Below, piece by piece: positions 34,045 through 43,006 of a DNA stretch of 64,000 nt (position 1 is the first letter of the stretch; every line of letters begins with the position of its first letter). Made by a program: the position numbers and the translations under genes. Source of the stretch: Mucilaginibacter roseus (GTDB lineage Bacteria; Bacteroidota; Bacteroidia; Sphingobacteriales; Sphingobacteriaceae); assembly GCF_021215455.1 (NCBI RefSeq), contig NZ_JAJPWV010000003.1, positions 496,001 through 560,000 on the forward strand, written 5' to 3'. The notes under the pieces were generated by a model. It saw nothing but the letters and a program-made list of their open reading frames with translations, searched no databases and had not been told where the DNA came from.

Positions 34045-35331
34045 ATGGAAAATCAACTCGCCAAACTCAATATATTTACGGTTAAGGGCGTGCAAATGCG
34101 CACCTTCCATATCACATGGTTAATGTTCTTTGTTTGCTTTTTCGGCTGGTTCGGGTTGGCGCCGCTTATGCCAACCATTCGTACCGAACTGGCTTTAACC
34201 AAAGCTCAAATCGGCAATATCATGATCGGGTCAGTTGGTTCAACTATACTTGCCCGCTTAATTATAGGCCGCCTGTGCGATAGCTGGGGGCCGCGCAAAA
34301 CTGCTGTGAGGCTGCTGTTGGCAGGTTCTCTGCCAGTATTTTTAGTGGGGCTGGCTAATGACTATACCACGTTTTTGTTATTTCGTATGGCTATCGGCAT
34401 TATTGGGGCATCATTTGTAATTACCCAGTTTCATACCTCTATGATGTTTGCACCCGGCATAAAAGGTACGGCCAATGCGGTAACCGGCGGCTGGGGCAAC
34501 TTAGGTGGGGGTGTAACCAATATGGTAATGCCGCTCATTTTTGCTGCTATAGTTGGCTTTGGTTATTCGCCTGCGCAAGCCTGGCGGTATGCCATGATAG
34601 TGCCCGGTGTCATGATGCTGTTTATTGCCTGGCTATACTATAAATACACTACCGATACGCCCAATGGCAATTACACTGAAATAGGCCATACCACCAAAAA
34701 TACCAAAACGGATTGGAGCATACTGGCCGACTGGCGCGTGTGGGCGCTAACCATGGCATACGCCATGTGCTTTGGTATGGAAGTAACTTTTGATAACGTA
34801 GCCTCACTGCACTTTGTAGATACCTTTAAATTATCACAAAGCTCGGCCGGTTTTTGGGCAGGCATATTTGGTTTCATGAACATTTTTGCCCGTGCCCTGG
34901 GCGGTTGGGTGTCTGACAAGGTTGGTAAAAAATATGGCATGCGCGGTAAAGGCCTATTGCTCGCCGGTGTATTGCTACTCGAAGGTTTGGGCCTGTTACT
35001 ATTTGCACAGGCGGGCACTCTGATGGCGGCTATTTCGGCCATGTTAACCTTTGCCCTGTTCCTCAAAATGTCTAATGGGGCTACTTATGGTATTGTGCCT
35101 TTTGTTAACCAAAAAAACGTGGGTTTAGTAAGCGGCATTGTTGGTGCCGGTGGCAATTTGGGCGGTATGCTGTTTGGCTTTCTGTTTAAATCGAGCACTA
35201 TTACTTATGGCGAAGCATTTACTTACATAGGATATACGGTGGTAGCGGTGGCCGTAATTGTACTAATAACGCGTTTTAAGCGCGAGCCCGAAGGCGTTGC
35301 ACAACCGGCAGCATCAGTTAGTATTGCTTAA
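34045..35331 (+). CDS. NarK/NasA-type nitrate/nitrite MFS transporter
   Basis: An inner-membrane protein of 428 residues with 12 predicted helices. Family features of nitrate/nitrite porters are clear: the FFGWFGLAPLMPTIRTEL opening with a substrate-binding Arg helix, GRLCDSWGPRKT in the first cytoplasmic loop, and the glycine-rich nitrate signatures GGWGNLGGGVTNMVMP and GIVGAGGNLGGMLFGF. It is 24 bp downstream of the porin and 28 bp upstream of the nitrate reductase. It should bring nitrate in for assimilation; proton symport or nitrite exchange is possible. Confidence 0.93.
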   Translation: MENQLAKLNIFTVKGVQMRTFHITWLMFFVCFFGWFGLAPLMPTIRTELALTKAQIGNIMIGSVGSTILARLIIGRLCDSWGPRKTAVRLLLAGSLPVFLVGLANDYTTFLLFRMAIGIIGASFVITQFHTSMMFAPGIKGTANAVTGGWGNLGGGVTNMVMPLIFAAIVGFGYSPAQAWRYAMIVPGVMMLFIAWLYYKYTTDTPNGNYTEIGHTTKNTKTDWSILADWRVWALTMAYAMCFGMEVTFDNVASLHFVDTFKLSQSSAGFWAGIFGFMNIFARALGGWVSDKVGKKYGMRGKGLLLAGVLLLEGLGLLLFAQAGTLMAAISAMLTFALFLKMSNGATYGIVPFVNQKNVGLVSGIVGAGGNLGGMLFGFLFKSSTITYGEAFTYIGYTVVAVAVIVLITRFKREPEGVAQPAASVSIA

Positions 35332-35359
35332 TTACGTCCCTTTCGGTTAAACTCAGCGC

Positions 35360-38300
35360 ATGCAAACATCTGGAAAGCATATTCAAGCCTACACCTCAAC
35401 CTGCTGTTACTGCGGTGTAGGGTGCGGTGTTATTGTGAAAAAGGAAAAAAATGGCAGTATTACCGTTGAAGGGAACAAAGATTATCCGGTAAATAAAGGC
35501 ATGCTTTGCAGCAAAGGGTTAAATTTGCACTATACCGCAAACGATAAAACCGACCGCCTGCTGTACCCACAAATGCGCTATAATAAAAGCATGCCTCTGC
35601 AACGCGTAACCTGGGATGCCGCCTTAGAACGCACGGCTGCCGTTTTTAATACCTTCATTGATAAATATGGCCCTGAATCGGTAGCATTCTACGCTTCCGG
35701 ACAGTGCTTAACCGAGGAATATTATGTGGTGAACAAGCTCATTAAAGGATTTATTGGCAGTAACAACATCGATACCAATTCGCGCTTATGTATGAGCAGC
35801 GCCGTAGCGGCCTATAAACTCGCTTTGGGCGAAGACACCGTTCCGGTTTGTTATGATGATATAGAACTGGCCGACTGCTTTTTGGTGACAGGTGCCAACC
35901 CGGCCTGGTGCCACCCTATTTTATGGCGCAGGGTGGAGGCCCATAAAGCAGCTAATCCACACGTAAAAATTATAGTGGTTGATCCGCGCGCTACCGACAC
36001 CTGCAGCGTGGCCGACCTGCATCTGCAAATTAATCCTGGAACAGATATTGTCCTTAACCATGCCATCGGTCGCTTATTGATTGAGAACGGTGATATCGAC
36101 ATCGATTTCATTCGCAACCATGCCGAAGGCTTTGCCGCCTATAGCGCACTGGTTTTTAAGCGAAGCCTTGCCGAAGCCGCTCAAATTTGCGGAGTAAGCG
36201 AGTTTGATATACAGCTGGCCGCTAACTATATTGCTGAGGCCAAAGGCTTTATAACCATGTGGACCATGGGGCTTAATCAAAGCTCCGTTGGCGTAAACAA
36301 GAATTTGAGCCTTATAAACCTCAACCTTATTACCGGGCATATCGGCAAACCGGGGTCGGGGCCATTTTCATTAACTGGCCAGCCCAATGCCATGGGCGGG
36401 CGCGAGGTAGGAGGCTTATCAAACCTTTTGCCCGCTCACCGCAATCTGAATAATCCTGTGCATCGTGAGGAAGTGCAAAAATTATGGAACAGCAAACCTA
36501 TCAATCCCCTGCCGGGCTTAACCGCTACCGAGATGTTCGAAGCACTGGAGAGTGGCAAGCTGAAAGCCATCTGGATTATGTGTACCAACCCGCTTACAAG
36601 TTTGCCAAATGCACGGCAGGCCGAGCAAGCGCTCAAAAAGGCAAAGTTCGTGGTTGTGCAGGAAATAAGCAATAAGCCCGAAACCATAGCTTATGCTGAC
36701 GTAATACTACCTGCCGCCGCCTGGGCTGAAAAAGAGGGCACCATGACCAATTCTGAACGGCGCATCAGCTACCTGAACAAGGTAACCGAACCACCCTGCG
36801 AAGCCCTGCCCGATGCCGAAATTATTTGTCGCTTTGCACAAAAAATGGGTTACAAGGGTTTTGATTTTAAGGATGCCGCCGCCATTTATGCCGAACATGT
36901 AAAGCTAACGGCAAATACCAATATTGAGGCTACAGGCGTAAGTTATGAAGTATTGAAAGAACAAAAATCGGTACAATGGCCGTTTAATAAACGCAACCGT
37001 AAAGTGGGTACACCACGGTTGTTTACCGATAAAAAGTTCTATACCCCATCAGGTAAAGCTATCATTCATGCTGTACCCGATACCCTGAACAGCGAACTAC
37101 CTGATTCAGATTATCCTTTCATTCTTACTACCGGCCGCATACGCGACCAATGGCACACCATGAGCAAAACCGGTAAGGTAAATAAGCTCAATCAACACAT
37201 CAAAGAGTCATTTGTTGAAGTTAACCCGCACGATGCACTCGCCTTGCAGGTAAACGATGGTGATGTAATGTTGGTAAGATCCCGAAGGGGCGAAGTGCAG
37301 GTAAAAGCCAAAGTGACTTCAACCATAAAGCAGGGTGTACTATTTATACCTATGCACTGGGGTAAACTATTAGGTAACGATTTGCACCGGGTTAATAATT
37401 TAACTAATGATGTACTCGATCCGATATCAAAGGAACCAGATTTTAAATACTGTGCGGTAAGCATTCAAAAGTATGAAAAGCCTTTTCAGCGCATTGTAAT
37501 TATCGGAGCCGGAGCCGGCGCTTACGGATTCATAAAATCGTACCGTGAGTTAAACGCGCGCGACCGCATTACCGTTTTTAGCAAGGAAGACTTTCCGTTT
37601 TATAACCGGGTGATGCTACCCGATTACATAAGCGGCGAGCAGCAATGGGAGCAGCTCATTAAAATGAAAGACGAGGAAGAGCCTCAATACAAAATAAACC
37701 TGTTACGCGGCGTAAGTGTAGAAAAGGTAAACCGGCAAAAAAAGCAGGTAACCGATTCGCGAGGTATTGTTACGCCGTACGATATATTAATAATGGCAAC
37801 CGGCAGTCGAGCGGCTGTTCCGCGTAATGTCCCTGCGTTACCTGGTATTTTCTCCATGCGCAGCCGTACCGATGCCGACAATTTTAAAAGGCATTTGCCA
37901 AAAAACGGGCACGTGGTTATAGTAGGCGGTGGTTTGCTGGGGCTGGAAATGGCGGCATCGCTGCGTGAGATAGGCATAAAAATTACTATCATTCAGCGTA
38001 CCTCCGCCTTTTTAAACCGGCAGTTGGATGCTCTGGGTAGCCAACTGTTGCACGAAGAAATGGTTGATCAGGGCTGCGATATTTATTATAACGATGAGGT
38101 GCAACTGTATTACGGGCGTAACAAGCTTACAGGCGTTGGGCTGGCAAGCGGCCGTAAAATAAACTGCGATGCCATGATTATTGCCATCGGTACATCGCCC
38201 AACCTTGAGCTGGCCCGCGATTGCGGACTGGAATGCAAGCGTGGTGTTGTAGTAAACGAGCGCCTGCAAACCAGCGATCCCGATATTTATGCCATTGGCG

Positions 38301-38872
38301 AAATTGCCGAATTTAACGGCACACTTTATGGCATTACCGCTGCCGCCGAGCAGCAGGCTGCCGTTGTTGCCGCTTACATGAACGGCGACGTAGGCAGCTA
38401 TTACAAGGGTAGCATATTTATGAATATTATTAAAATTCATGGGTTTGACCTGTGCAGTATTGGCCTGCCTGAATGCCCCGACGACCCGGAATATGAAGAA
38501 GTGGTGTTTATTGATAAAGCCAAACGCTATTACAAAAAATGCATCATTCATCAAGACAAGTTGGTGGGCACTATTCTTATTGGCGATAAAAGTGAGTTAC
38601 TGGAGTTTAAAGAACTTATAGCCAATAAAACCGAGCTAAGCGAAAAACGCCTGCAACTGCTACGCAGCGGCGGCAAGGCCAACCCGGTACTGGGTAAACT
38701 GGTGTGCAGCTGTAATAACATCGGCAGCCAAAATATCATCAATAAAATAAACGAGGGCTGCGATAACATGACGGCCTTGTGTTCAGCATCAGGTGCGGGT
38801 ATGGGTTGCGGATCTTGCAGGCCCGAGGTGAAGCGTTTGTTAGAAGAAGAACTTAAAAAGATAACCGCATGA
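35360..38872 (+). CDS. Assimilatory nitrate reductase fused to its FAD/NAD and [2Fe-2S] electron-input module
   Basis: A 1170-residue cytoplasmic enzyme for nitrate to nitrite. Residues 1 to about 700 are a molybdopterin oxidoreductase: an N-terminal [4Fe-4S] set in CCYCGVGCGV...GMLCSKG, TNSRLCMSSAVAAYK, GLNQSSVGVNK and a C-terminal MGD-binding domain (LTTGRIRDQWHTMSKTG). From about 710 a NirB-like pyridine nucleotide-disulfide oxidoreductase follows (IVIIGAGAGAYGF and VVIVGGGLLGLEMA). The C-terminus, from about 1113, is a BFD-like [2Fe-2S] domain (LVCSCNNIG...GMGCGSCRPEV). In Bacillus these are two proteins, NasC and NasB. The fusion should let the enzyme take electrons directly from NAD(P)H. 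Its stop codon overlaps the next start (ATGA). Confidence 0.93.
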   Translation: MQTSGKHIQAYTSTCCYCGVGCGVIVKKEKNGSITVEGNKDYPVNKGMLCSKGLNLHYTANDKTDRLLYPQMRYNKSMPLQRVTWDAALERTAAVFNTFIDKYGPESVAFYASGQCLTEEYYVVNKLIKGFIGSNNIDTNSRLCMSSAVAAYKLALGEDTVPVCYDDIELADCFLVTGANPAWCHPILWRRVEAHKAANPHVKIIVVDPRATDTCSVADLHLQINPGTDIVLNHAIGRLLIENGDIDIDFIRNHAEGFAAYSALVFKRSLAEAAQICGVSEFDIQLAANYIAEAKGFITMWTMGLNQSSVGVNKNLSLINLNLITGHIGKPGSGPFSLTGQPNAMGGREVGGLSNLLPAHRNLNNPVHREEVQKLWNSKPINPLPGLTATEMFEALESGKLKAIWIMCTNPLTSLPNARQAEQALKKAKFVVVQEISNKPETIAYADVILPAAAWAEKEGTMTNSERRISYLNKVTEPPCEALPDAEIICRFAQKMGYKGFDFKDAAAIYAEHVKLTANTNIEATGVSYEVLKEQKSVQWPFNKRNRKVGTPRLFTDKKFYTPSGKAIIHAVPDTLNSELPDSDYPFILTTGRIRDQWHTMSKTGKVNKLNQHIKESFVEVNPHDALALQVNDGDVMLVRSRRGEVQVKAKVTSTIKQGVLFIPMHWGKLLGNDLHRVNNLTNDVLDPISKEPDFKYCAVSIQKYEKPFQRIVIIGAGAGAYGFIKSYRELNARDRITVFSKEDFPFYNRVMLPDYISGEQQWEQLIKMKDEEEPQYKINLLRGVSVEKVNRQKKQVTDSRGIVTPYDILIMATGSRAAVPRNVPALPGIFSMRSRTDADNFKRHLPKNGHVVIVGGGLLGLEMAASLREIGIKITIIQRTSAFLNRQLDALGSQLLHEEMVDQGCDIYYNDEVQLYYGRNKLTGVGLASGRKINCDAMIIAIGTSPNLELARDCGLECKRGVVVNERLQTSDPDIYAIGEIAEFNGTLYGITAAAEQQAAVVAAYMNGDVGSYYKGSIFMNIIKIHGFDLCSIGLPECPDDPEYEEVVFIDKAKRYYKKCIIHQDKLVGTILIGDKSELLEFKELIANKTELSEKRLQLLRSGGKANPVLGKLVCSCNNIGSQNIINKINEGCDNMTALCSASGAGMGCGSCRPEVKRLLEEELKKITA

Positions 38873-40305
38873 GCACGCAGCACGTAGTTAAAATAAACCT
38901 CCCGGGCGGCTATGTATCGGCAGGCGATTTGTATGAAATGCTGGCAGTAGCCGAAGATGCAGGCGCCGTTGATGTGCGTTTTGGCAACCGTCAGCAACTG
39001 TATTTTACAGTTGATAGCGCCATGCTTGAAGACATGGAAACCGATATGCTACGCGCCGGAATTGATTTCGAGTTGGATGCCGAAAATTACCCAAACATCA
39101 TCAGCTCGTATGTGTGCGATAGCATTTTTTCGCAGGAGAGCTGGCTGCGCGAGGGCGTGTACCGCGATATTTTCGACTTATTTAATTACAAGCCGCGGCT
39201 AAAAATCAATGTTGTAGACAGGCATCAAACCTTTGTGTCCTTCTTTAGCGGTAATTTTAACTTCATTAGTTCGGAGGTAAGCAATTACTGGTATTGGTAT
39301 ATCCGCTTTCCTAAAACAAGCAAGTTTTACTGCTGGCCGGCGCTTATTTACTCGGAAGATATACCGCTGGTAAGTCAACAAGCCGAAAAGCTGATATTCG
39401 AAAACAAAAGCTTATTTTATGATAAAGCCCATGCCGATGAGCAGCTGTTTTACATAATGCTATCAAAGCTGCTTGAGGTATCAACCCAAGCCATAACTGA
39501 GCCGCTGCAATTACCAGATTTTTATTTGCCCTATTACGAGGGTTTTAATAAGTATACAAACAAATATTGGCTGGGTATATATCGCCGCAACGAGTTGTTT
39601 TCTATCAGCTTTTTAAAGGATGTTTGCAGCCTGTGTATACAAAACAGGATAGGCCAAATATACACCACGCCCTGGAAATCCATCATCATTAAAAGCATCG
39701 AAACCAACCAACGCGCTGATTGGGGGCTTATGCTTGACAAATACCGCCTCAACATCAAGCATGCCGCAAACGAACTTAACTGGCAAATTGAAGACCTCTG
39801 CGCCGAAGGCCTTGTGTTAAAGCAACAGTTGGTACGCGAGTTCGAGGAAGCCGACCTGCGTACGTACCGCTTGAGCTTTGTGATAAAAACAAGGCCCAAA
39901 ACCGGGCTCATGGGTTCAGTGGTTATTAAAGTTAATCCATTGGGTACTTTTGAATTGTTGCATACGCCTAACTTCAATCCAAACTCAAAGGTTTACATTA
40001 GCTGCAAAAAGAGGGTTACGCGCGGCCGCCTGACCGAAGAATTAGCAGCAATTTGCAACACCTTTTACGAAAACAAATTAAAGAGTGCAACTAAGGTGGA
40101 GGCTGCTGAGGATGATGAAAAAACCGAGGTGTTATCTACTCAAGATATTTTTAGTTGCAAGCATTGTAAAACATTATATGACCCCCGGTATGGAGATGAA
40201 CTAAATGGCATATCTGTTGGGACAAGGTTTGACCAGATAACCAACGCCTACACATGTTCCGTATGCTCGGCTTCAAAATCTGCTTTTGAAAAGGTAGAGG
40301 CCTAA
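38869..40305 (+). CDS. Rubredoxin fused to a cluster-less nitrite/sulfite-reductase-like scaffold
   Basis: The product has 478 residues. The N-terminus (INLPGGYVSAGDLYEMLAVAEDAGAVDVRFGNRQQLYFTV in pieces) matches the ferredoxin-like half domain of sulfite and nitrite reductases, and SYVCDSIFSQESWL corresponds to the siroheme-domain start. A second half-domain repeats at about 210-260. The C-x5-C...C-x3-C set for siroheme/[4Fe-4S] is absent. The C-terminus is a rubredoxin: Cys430-x2-Cys433 and Cys463-x2-Cys466, with the 30-residue spacing normal for rubredoxin. Its ATG overlaps the nitrate reductase stop codon, so it probably passes electrons to, or helps assemble, that enzyme. Function unproven. 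Confidence 0.8.
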   Translation: MSTQHVVKINLPGGYVSAGDLYEMLAVAEDAGAVDVRFGNRQQLYFTVDSAMLEDMETDMLRAGIDFELDAENYPNIISSYVCDSIFSQESWLREGVYRDIFDLFNYKPRLKINVVDRHQTFVSFFSGNFNFISSEVSNYWYWYIRFPKTSKFYCWPALIYSEDIPLVSQQAEKLIFENKSLFYDKAHADEQLFYIMLSKLLEVSTQAITEPLQLPDFYLPYYEGFNKYTNKYWLGIYRRNELFSISFLKDVCSLCIQNRIGQIYTTPWKSIIIKSIETNQRADWGLMLDKYRLNIKHAANELNWQIEDLCAEGLVLKQQLVREFEEADLRTYRLSFVIKTRPKTGLMGSVVIKVNPLGTFELLHTPNFNPNSKVYISCKKRVTRGRLTEELAAICNTFYENKLKSATKVEAAEDDEKTEVLSTQDIFSCKHCKTLYDPRYGDELNGISVGTRFDQITNAYTCSVCSASKSAFEKVEA

Positions 40306-40582
40306 CGGTTTGGTTTTAGTTGTTAGTTAAAGTACCATTTTGCATTTACCTTATAGTCCACTAATTATCGTATGTAATTTCAGCTTAAATTGAATGTACC
40401 CATTCAGTGCCGGATTTTTCTTATTAGTACTGCGTAACATCAACCAATAGCCATGAAAACTTCATGTAATATTTTTATGGCGGATATAGCTTTTTTGCGA
40501 ATTTAACTGATATTTGAAAAGAGCGGCCGCCGTCTTTCGCGACTGTTAAACCAATTTGTACCTATTACTTGATCCTTAACCT

Positions 40583-41938
40583 ATGGAAAAATCCCGTCGT
40601 AACTTTATCAGGCAGGCTTCATTGGCCGGTGCCGGCATCTTAATCAGCAAAACAGGGTGGACCGCCAAAAGCTATAAACGCATTATCGGCGCTAATGATC
40701 GTGTTCGCGTGGGCGTGGTAGGCTTTGCCGACAGGCACCGCAGCTCGCACATCCCGGCTTTTATGAATCACTACAAAGAACTCAACTTTGAAGTGGTTGC
40801 CGTGTCAGACATCTGGAACAAACGCCGTGAAGAAGGCGCCGCCATCTGGAAGCAAAAAATGCAGAACGATGTAAAGGCCTACCGCAACAACGAGGAAATG
40901 TATAACGCCAAGGTGGTTGACGCGGTATTCATTGCCACAGCCGATTTTCAGCATGCGCGCCATACCATTGAAGCCGTGAGGGCCGATTGCGATGCGTATG
41001 TTGAAAAACCCTTTGCCGAAACCATGGAGGATAACCGTGCCGCCCTTAAAGCCGTTAAGGAAAGTGGCAAAATAGTGCAAATAGGTTCGCAACGCCGCAG
41101 CGGTACCAACTATCATGCGGCAAATGAGTTTATCCGCTCCGGCAAATTCGGGCCGATCACTATGGTTGAGCTTACCTGGAACGTAAACCAGCCCGGCCGC
41201 TGGCGCCGTCCCGACCTGCTGCCTCAGTTAAAGGAATCGGATACCGACTGGAAGCGCTTTATTATGAACCGCCCTTACGAGGCTTTTGATCCGAGGATAT
41301 ACCTGGAGTACCGCCTGTTCTGGCCATACTCATCGGGCTTGCCCGGGCAGTGGATGAGCCACCAGATTGATACCGTACACTGGTTTACCGGCTTAAAGCA
41401 CCCACGCAGTGTGGTGGCCAATGGCGGCATTTACCAATGGAAGGATGGCCGCCGCAACTGGGATACGCTGATGGCTGCATTTGACTATGGCCCACTGGAT
41501 GATATGAGCAAAGGCTTCCAGGTAACGTTTGGATCGAGGATGCATAATGGCGATGAAAATCCGGCCGAGATCTATTACTCAAACGGCGGTGAACTTAACC
41601 TTATCACCAACAAAATATCACCAAAAGGCGGCCTGACCGAGAAAATGGCCGCTGCCATGGGCATGAAGGCTAACTTACTGCCAGAGATGGATTTAAAAAG
41701 CAGCGAAAAGGTGGTGGCATCAGCCAATACGGGTGGCGATGTTTTGACCTCAAACCACATACGTAACTGGATGGAATGTGTACGTAGCCGTAAGGAGCCC
41801 AACGCGCCGGTTGAGGCGGGTTACAGCCACTCCATTGCCAACATCATGACCACCGCTGCCGCCCACACAGGCTCAAGGGCTACGTTTGATGAGGCTAAGC
41901 AGGAAGTAATGGCTAATGGTAAAGTATTCAAATACTAA
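40583..41938 (+). CDS. Gfo/Idh/MocA family oxidoreductase with Tat-type signal
   Basis: The product has 451 residues. MEKSRRNFIRQASLAGAGILIS is a twin-arginine signal, so the enzyme is probably exported already folded. The NAD(P)-binding fold begins at about 35 (VRVGVVGFADRH). DAVFIATADFQHARHTIEAV and YVEKPFAE carry the family signature, with the EKP lysine. The C-terminal domain has HQIDTVHWFTG. Members act on sugars or inositols, and exported ones in Bacteroidetes often belong to glycan use. It shares an operon with a DUF6807 protein that begins 10 bp after its stop codon. Confidence 0.88.
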   Translation: MEKSRRNFIRQASLAGAGILISKTGWTAKSYKRIIGANDRVRVGVVGFADRHRSSHIPAFMNHYKELNFEVVAVSDIWNKRREEGAAIWKQKMQNDVKAYRNNEEMYNAKVVDAVFIATADFQHARHTIEAVRADCDAYVEKPFAETMEDNRAALKAVKESGKIVQIGSQRRSGTNYHAANEFIRSGKFGPITMVELTWNVNQPGRWRRPDLLPQLKESDTDWKRFIMNRPYEAFDPRIYLEYRLFWPYSSGLPGQWMSHQIDTVHWFTGLKHPRSVVANGGIYQWKDGRRNWDTLMAAFDYGPLDDMSKGFQVTFGSRMHNGDENPAEIYYSNGGELNLITNKISPKGGLTEKMAAAMGMKANLLPEMDLKSSEKVVASANTGGDVLTSNHIRNWMECVRSRKEPNAPVEAGYSHSIANIMTTAAAHTGSRATFDEAKQEVMANGKVFKY

Positions 41939-41948
41939 ACCAGTAGCC

Positions 41949-42983
41949 ATGAGCGTAATTAAAAAGGCCGTTTTTGGCATTGGTGCTACACTACTGTCAA
42001 TAAGCGCAATGGCACAACAGGTGAGTGTTGTTCCATTGCCCGCACAAAAAAAGGTGGATGTTAAAATTAACGGCAAGCTATTCACCAGTTTTCTGTACCC
42101 GGATACGCTGGAAAAACCGGTGCTTTACCCTCTGCATACGGCCGATGGACTGGTGGTTACCCGAAGTTTTCCGCTGGATAAACGCAAAGGCGACCCGACA
42201 GATCACCCGCATCACATCGGGCTATGGTTTAATTTTGAGAATTTAAACGGGCTGGATTTTTGGAACAACAGCTACGCTATTCCGGCTGATCGTAAAAAGC
42301 AATACGGTTGGATCCGTACTGATAAGATCATCAAAGCTCAAAGCGGCAAAACCGGCGTGTTGGAGTATCATGCCAACTGGACCAATCAAGCCAAAGAGGT
42401 TATTTTAGAAGAAACTACCCGGTTTGAATTCAGTGGTTCGGCTAACCAGCGTGTGGTCGACCGCATTACTACGTTAAAAGCCGTGCAGGATGCTGCATTT
42501 AAAGATGCCAAGGACGGCCTGCTTGGTTTGCGCCTGGCACATGAACTGCAAATACCTACAAAGGAAGATCAGAAATTTACCGATGATAAAGGTATTGAAA
42601 CCGTTGTAAAAGGCGGCACCGATAAGCTGGCCAACGGCAACTACCTCACCAGCGAAGGTAAAACCGGTGATGCCGCCTGGAGTACCCGCGCGGCATGGTG
42701 TAAAGTATTCGGTAAAATAGGTGCCGACTCGGTAAGTGTATCTATTATTGATCATCCTAAAAATGTGAATTACCCTACGTTTTGGCACGCCCGGGGTTAC
42801 GGCCTTTTTGCGGCTAACCCGCTTGGCGAAAAGGTGTTTACCAACGGCAAGTCAGAAAAGAACCTTACGCTTAAAAAAGGCGAATCGGTAACGTTTAAAT
42901 ATCGTGTGGTTATCAGCAATGGCAACCAAACATTGAGCCCTGCACAGCTTAACGCCTTAGCGGCTGGTTTCGCAAAAAAATAA
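41949..42983 (+). CDS. DUF6807 (PmoA-like) family exported protein
   Basis: The product has 344 residues. I chose the ATG at 41949 since it opens a normal signal peptide (MSVIKKAVFGIGATLLSISAMAQQ); the frame is open upstream into the previous gene. The segment KRKGDPTDHPHHIGLWFNFENLNGLDFWNN, given here in pieces as DHPHHIGLWF and GLDFWNN, is the hallmark of the family labelled methane oxygenase PmoA in databases. It has nothing to do with methane monooxygenase and is usually found beside sugar oxidoreductases. A periplasmic role with the Gfo/Idh/MocA partner is inferred. Confidence 0.8.
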   Translation: MSVIKKAVFGIGATLLSISAMAQQVSVVPLPAQKKVDVKINGKLFTSFLYPDTLEKPVLYPLHTADGLVVTRSFPLDKRKGDPTDHPHHIGLWFNFENLNGLDFWNNSYAIPADRKKQYGWIRTDKIIKAQSGKTGVLEYHANWTNQAKEVILEETTRFEFSGSANQRVVDRITTLKAVQDAAFKDAKDGLLGLRLAHELQIPTKEDQKFTDDKGIETVVKGGTDKLANGNYLTSEGKTGDAAWSTRAAWCKVFGKIGADSVSVSIIDHPKNVNYPTFWHARGYGLFAANPLGEKVFTNGKSEKNLTLKKGESVTFKYRVVISNGNQTLSPAQLNALAAGFAKK

Positions 42984-43006
42984 GTTTGTCAGGGTGATGA
43001 AAGCGC

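Noticed and set aside
40450-40487. Small hairpin CATGAA-AAC-TTCATG followed by T-rich sequence after the rubredoxin-type gene.
   Set aside because: A 6-bp AT-rich stem about 150 bp after the stop codon is too weak for a terminator call.
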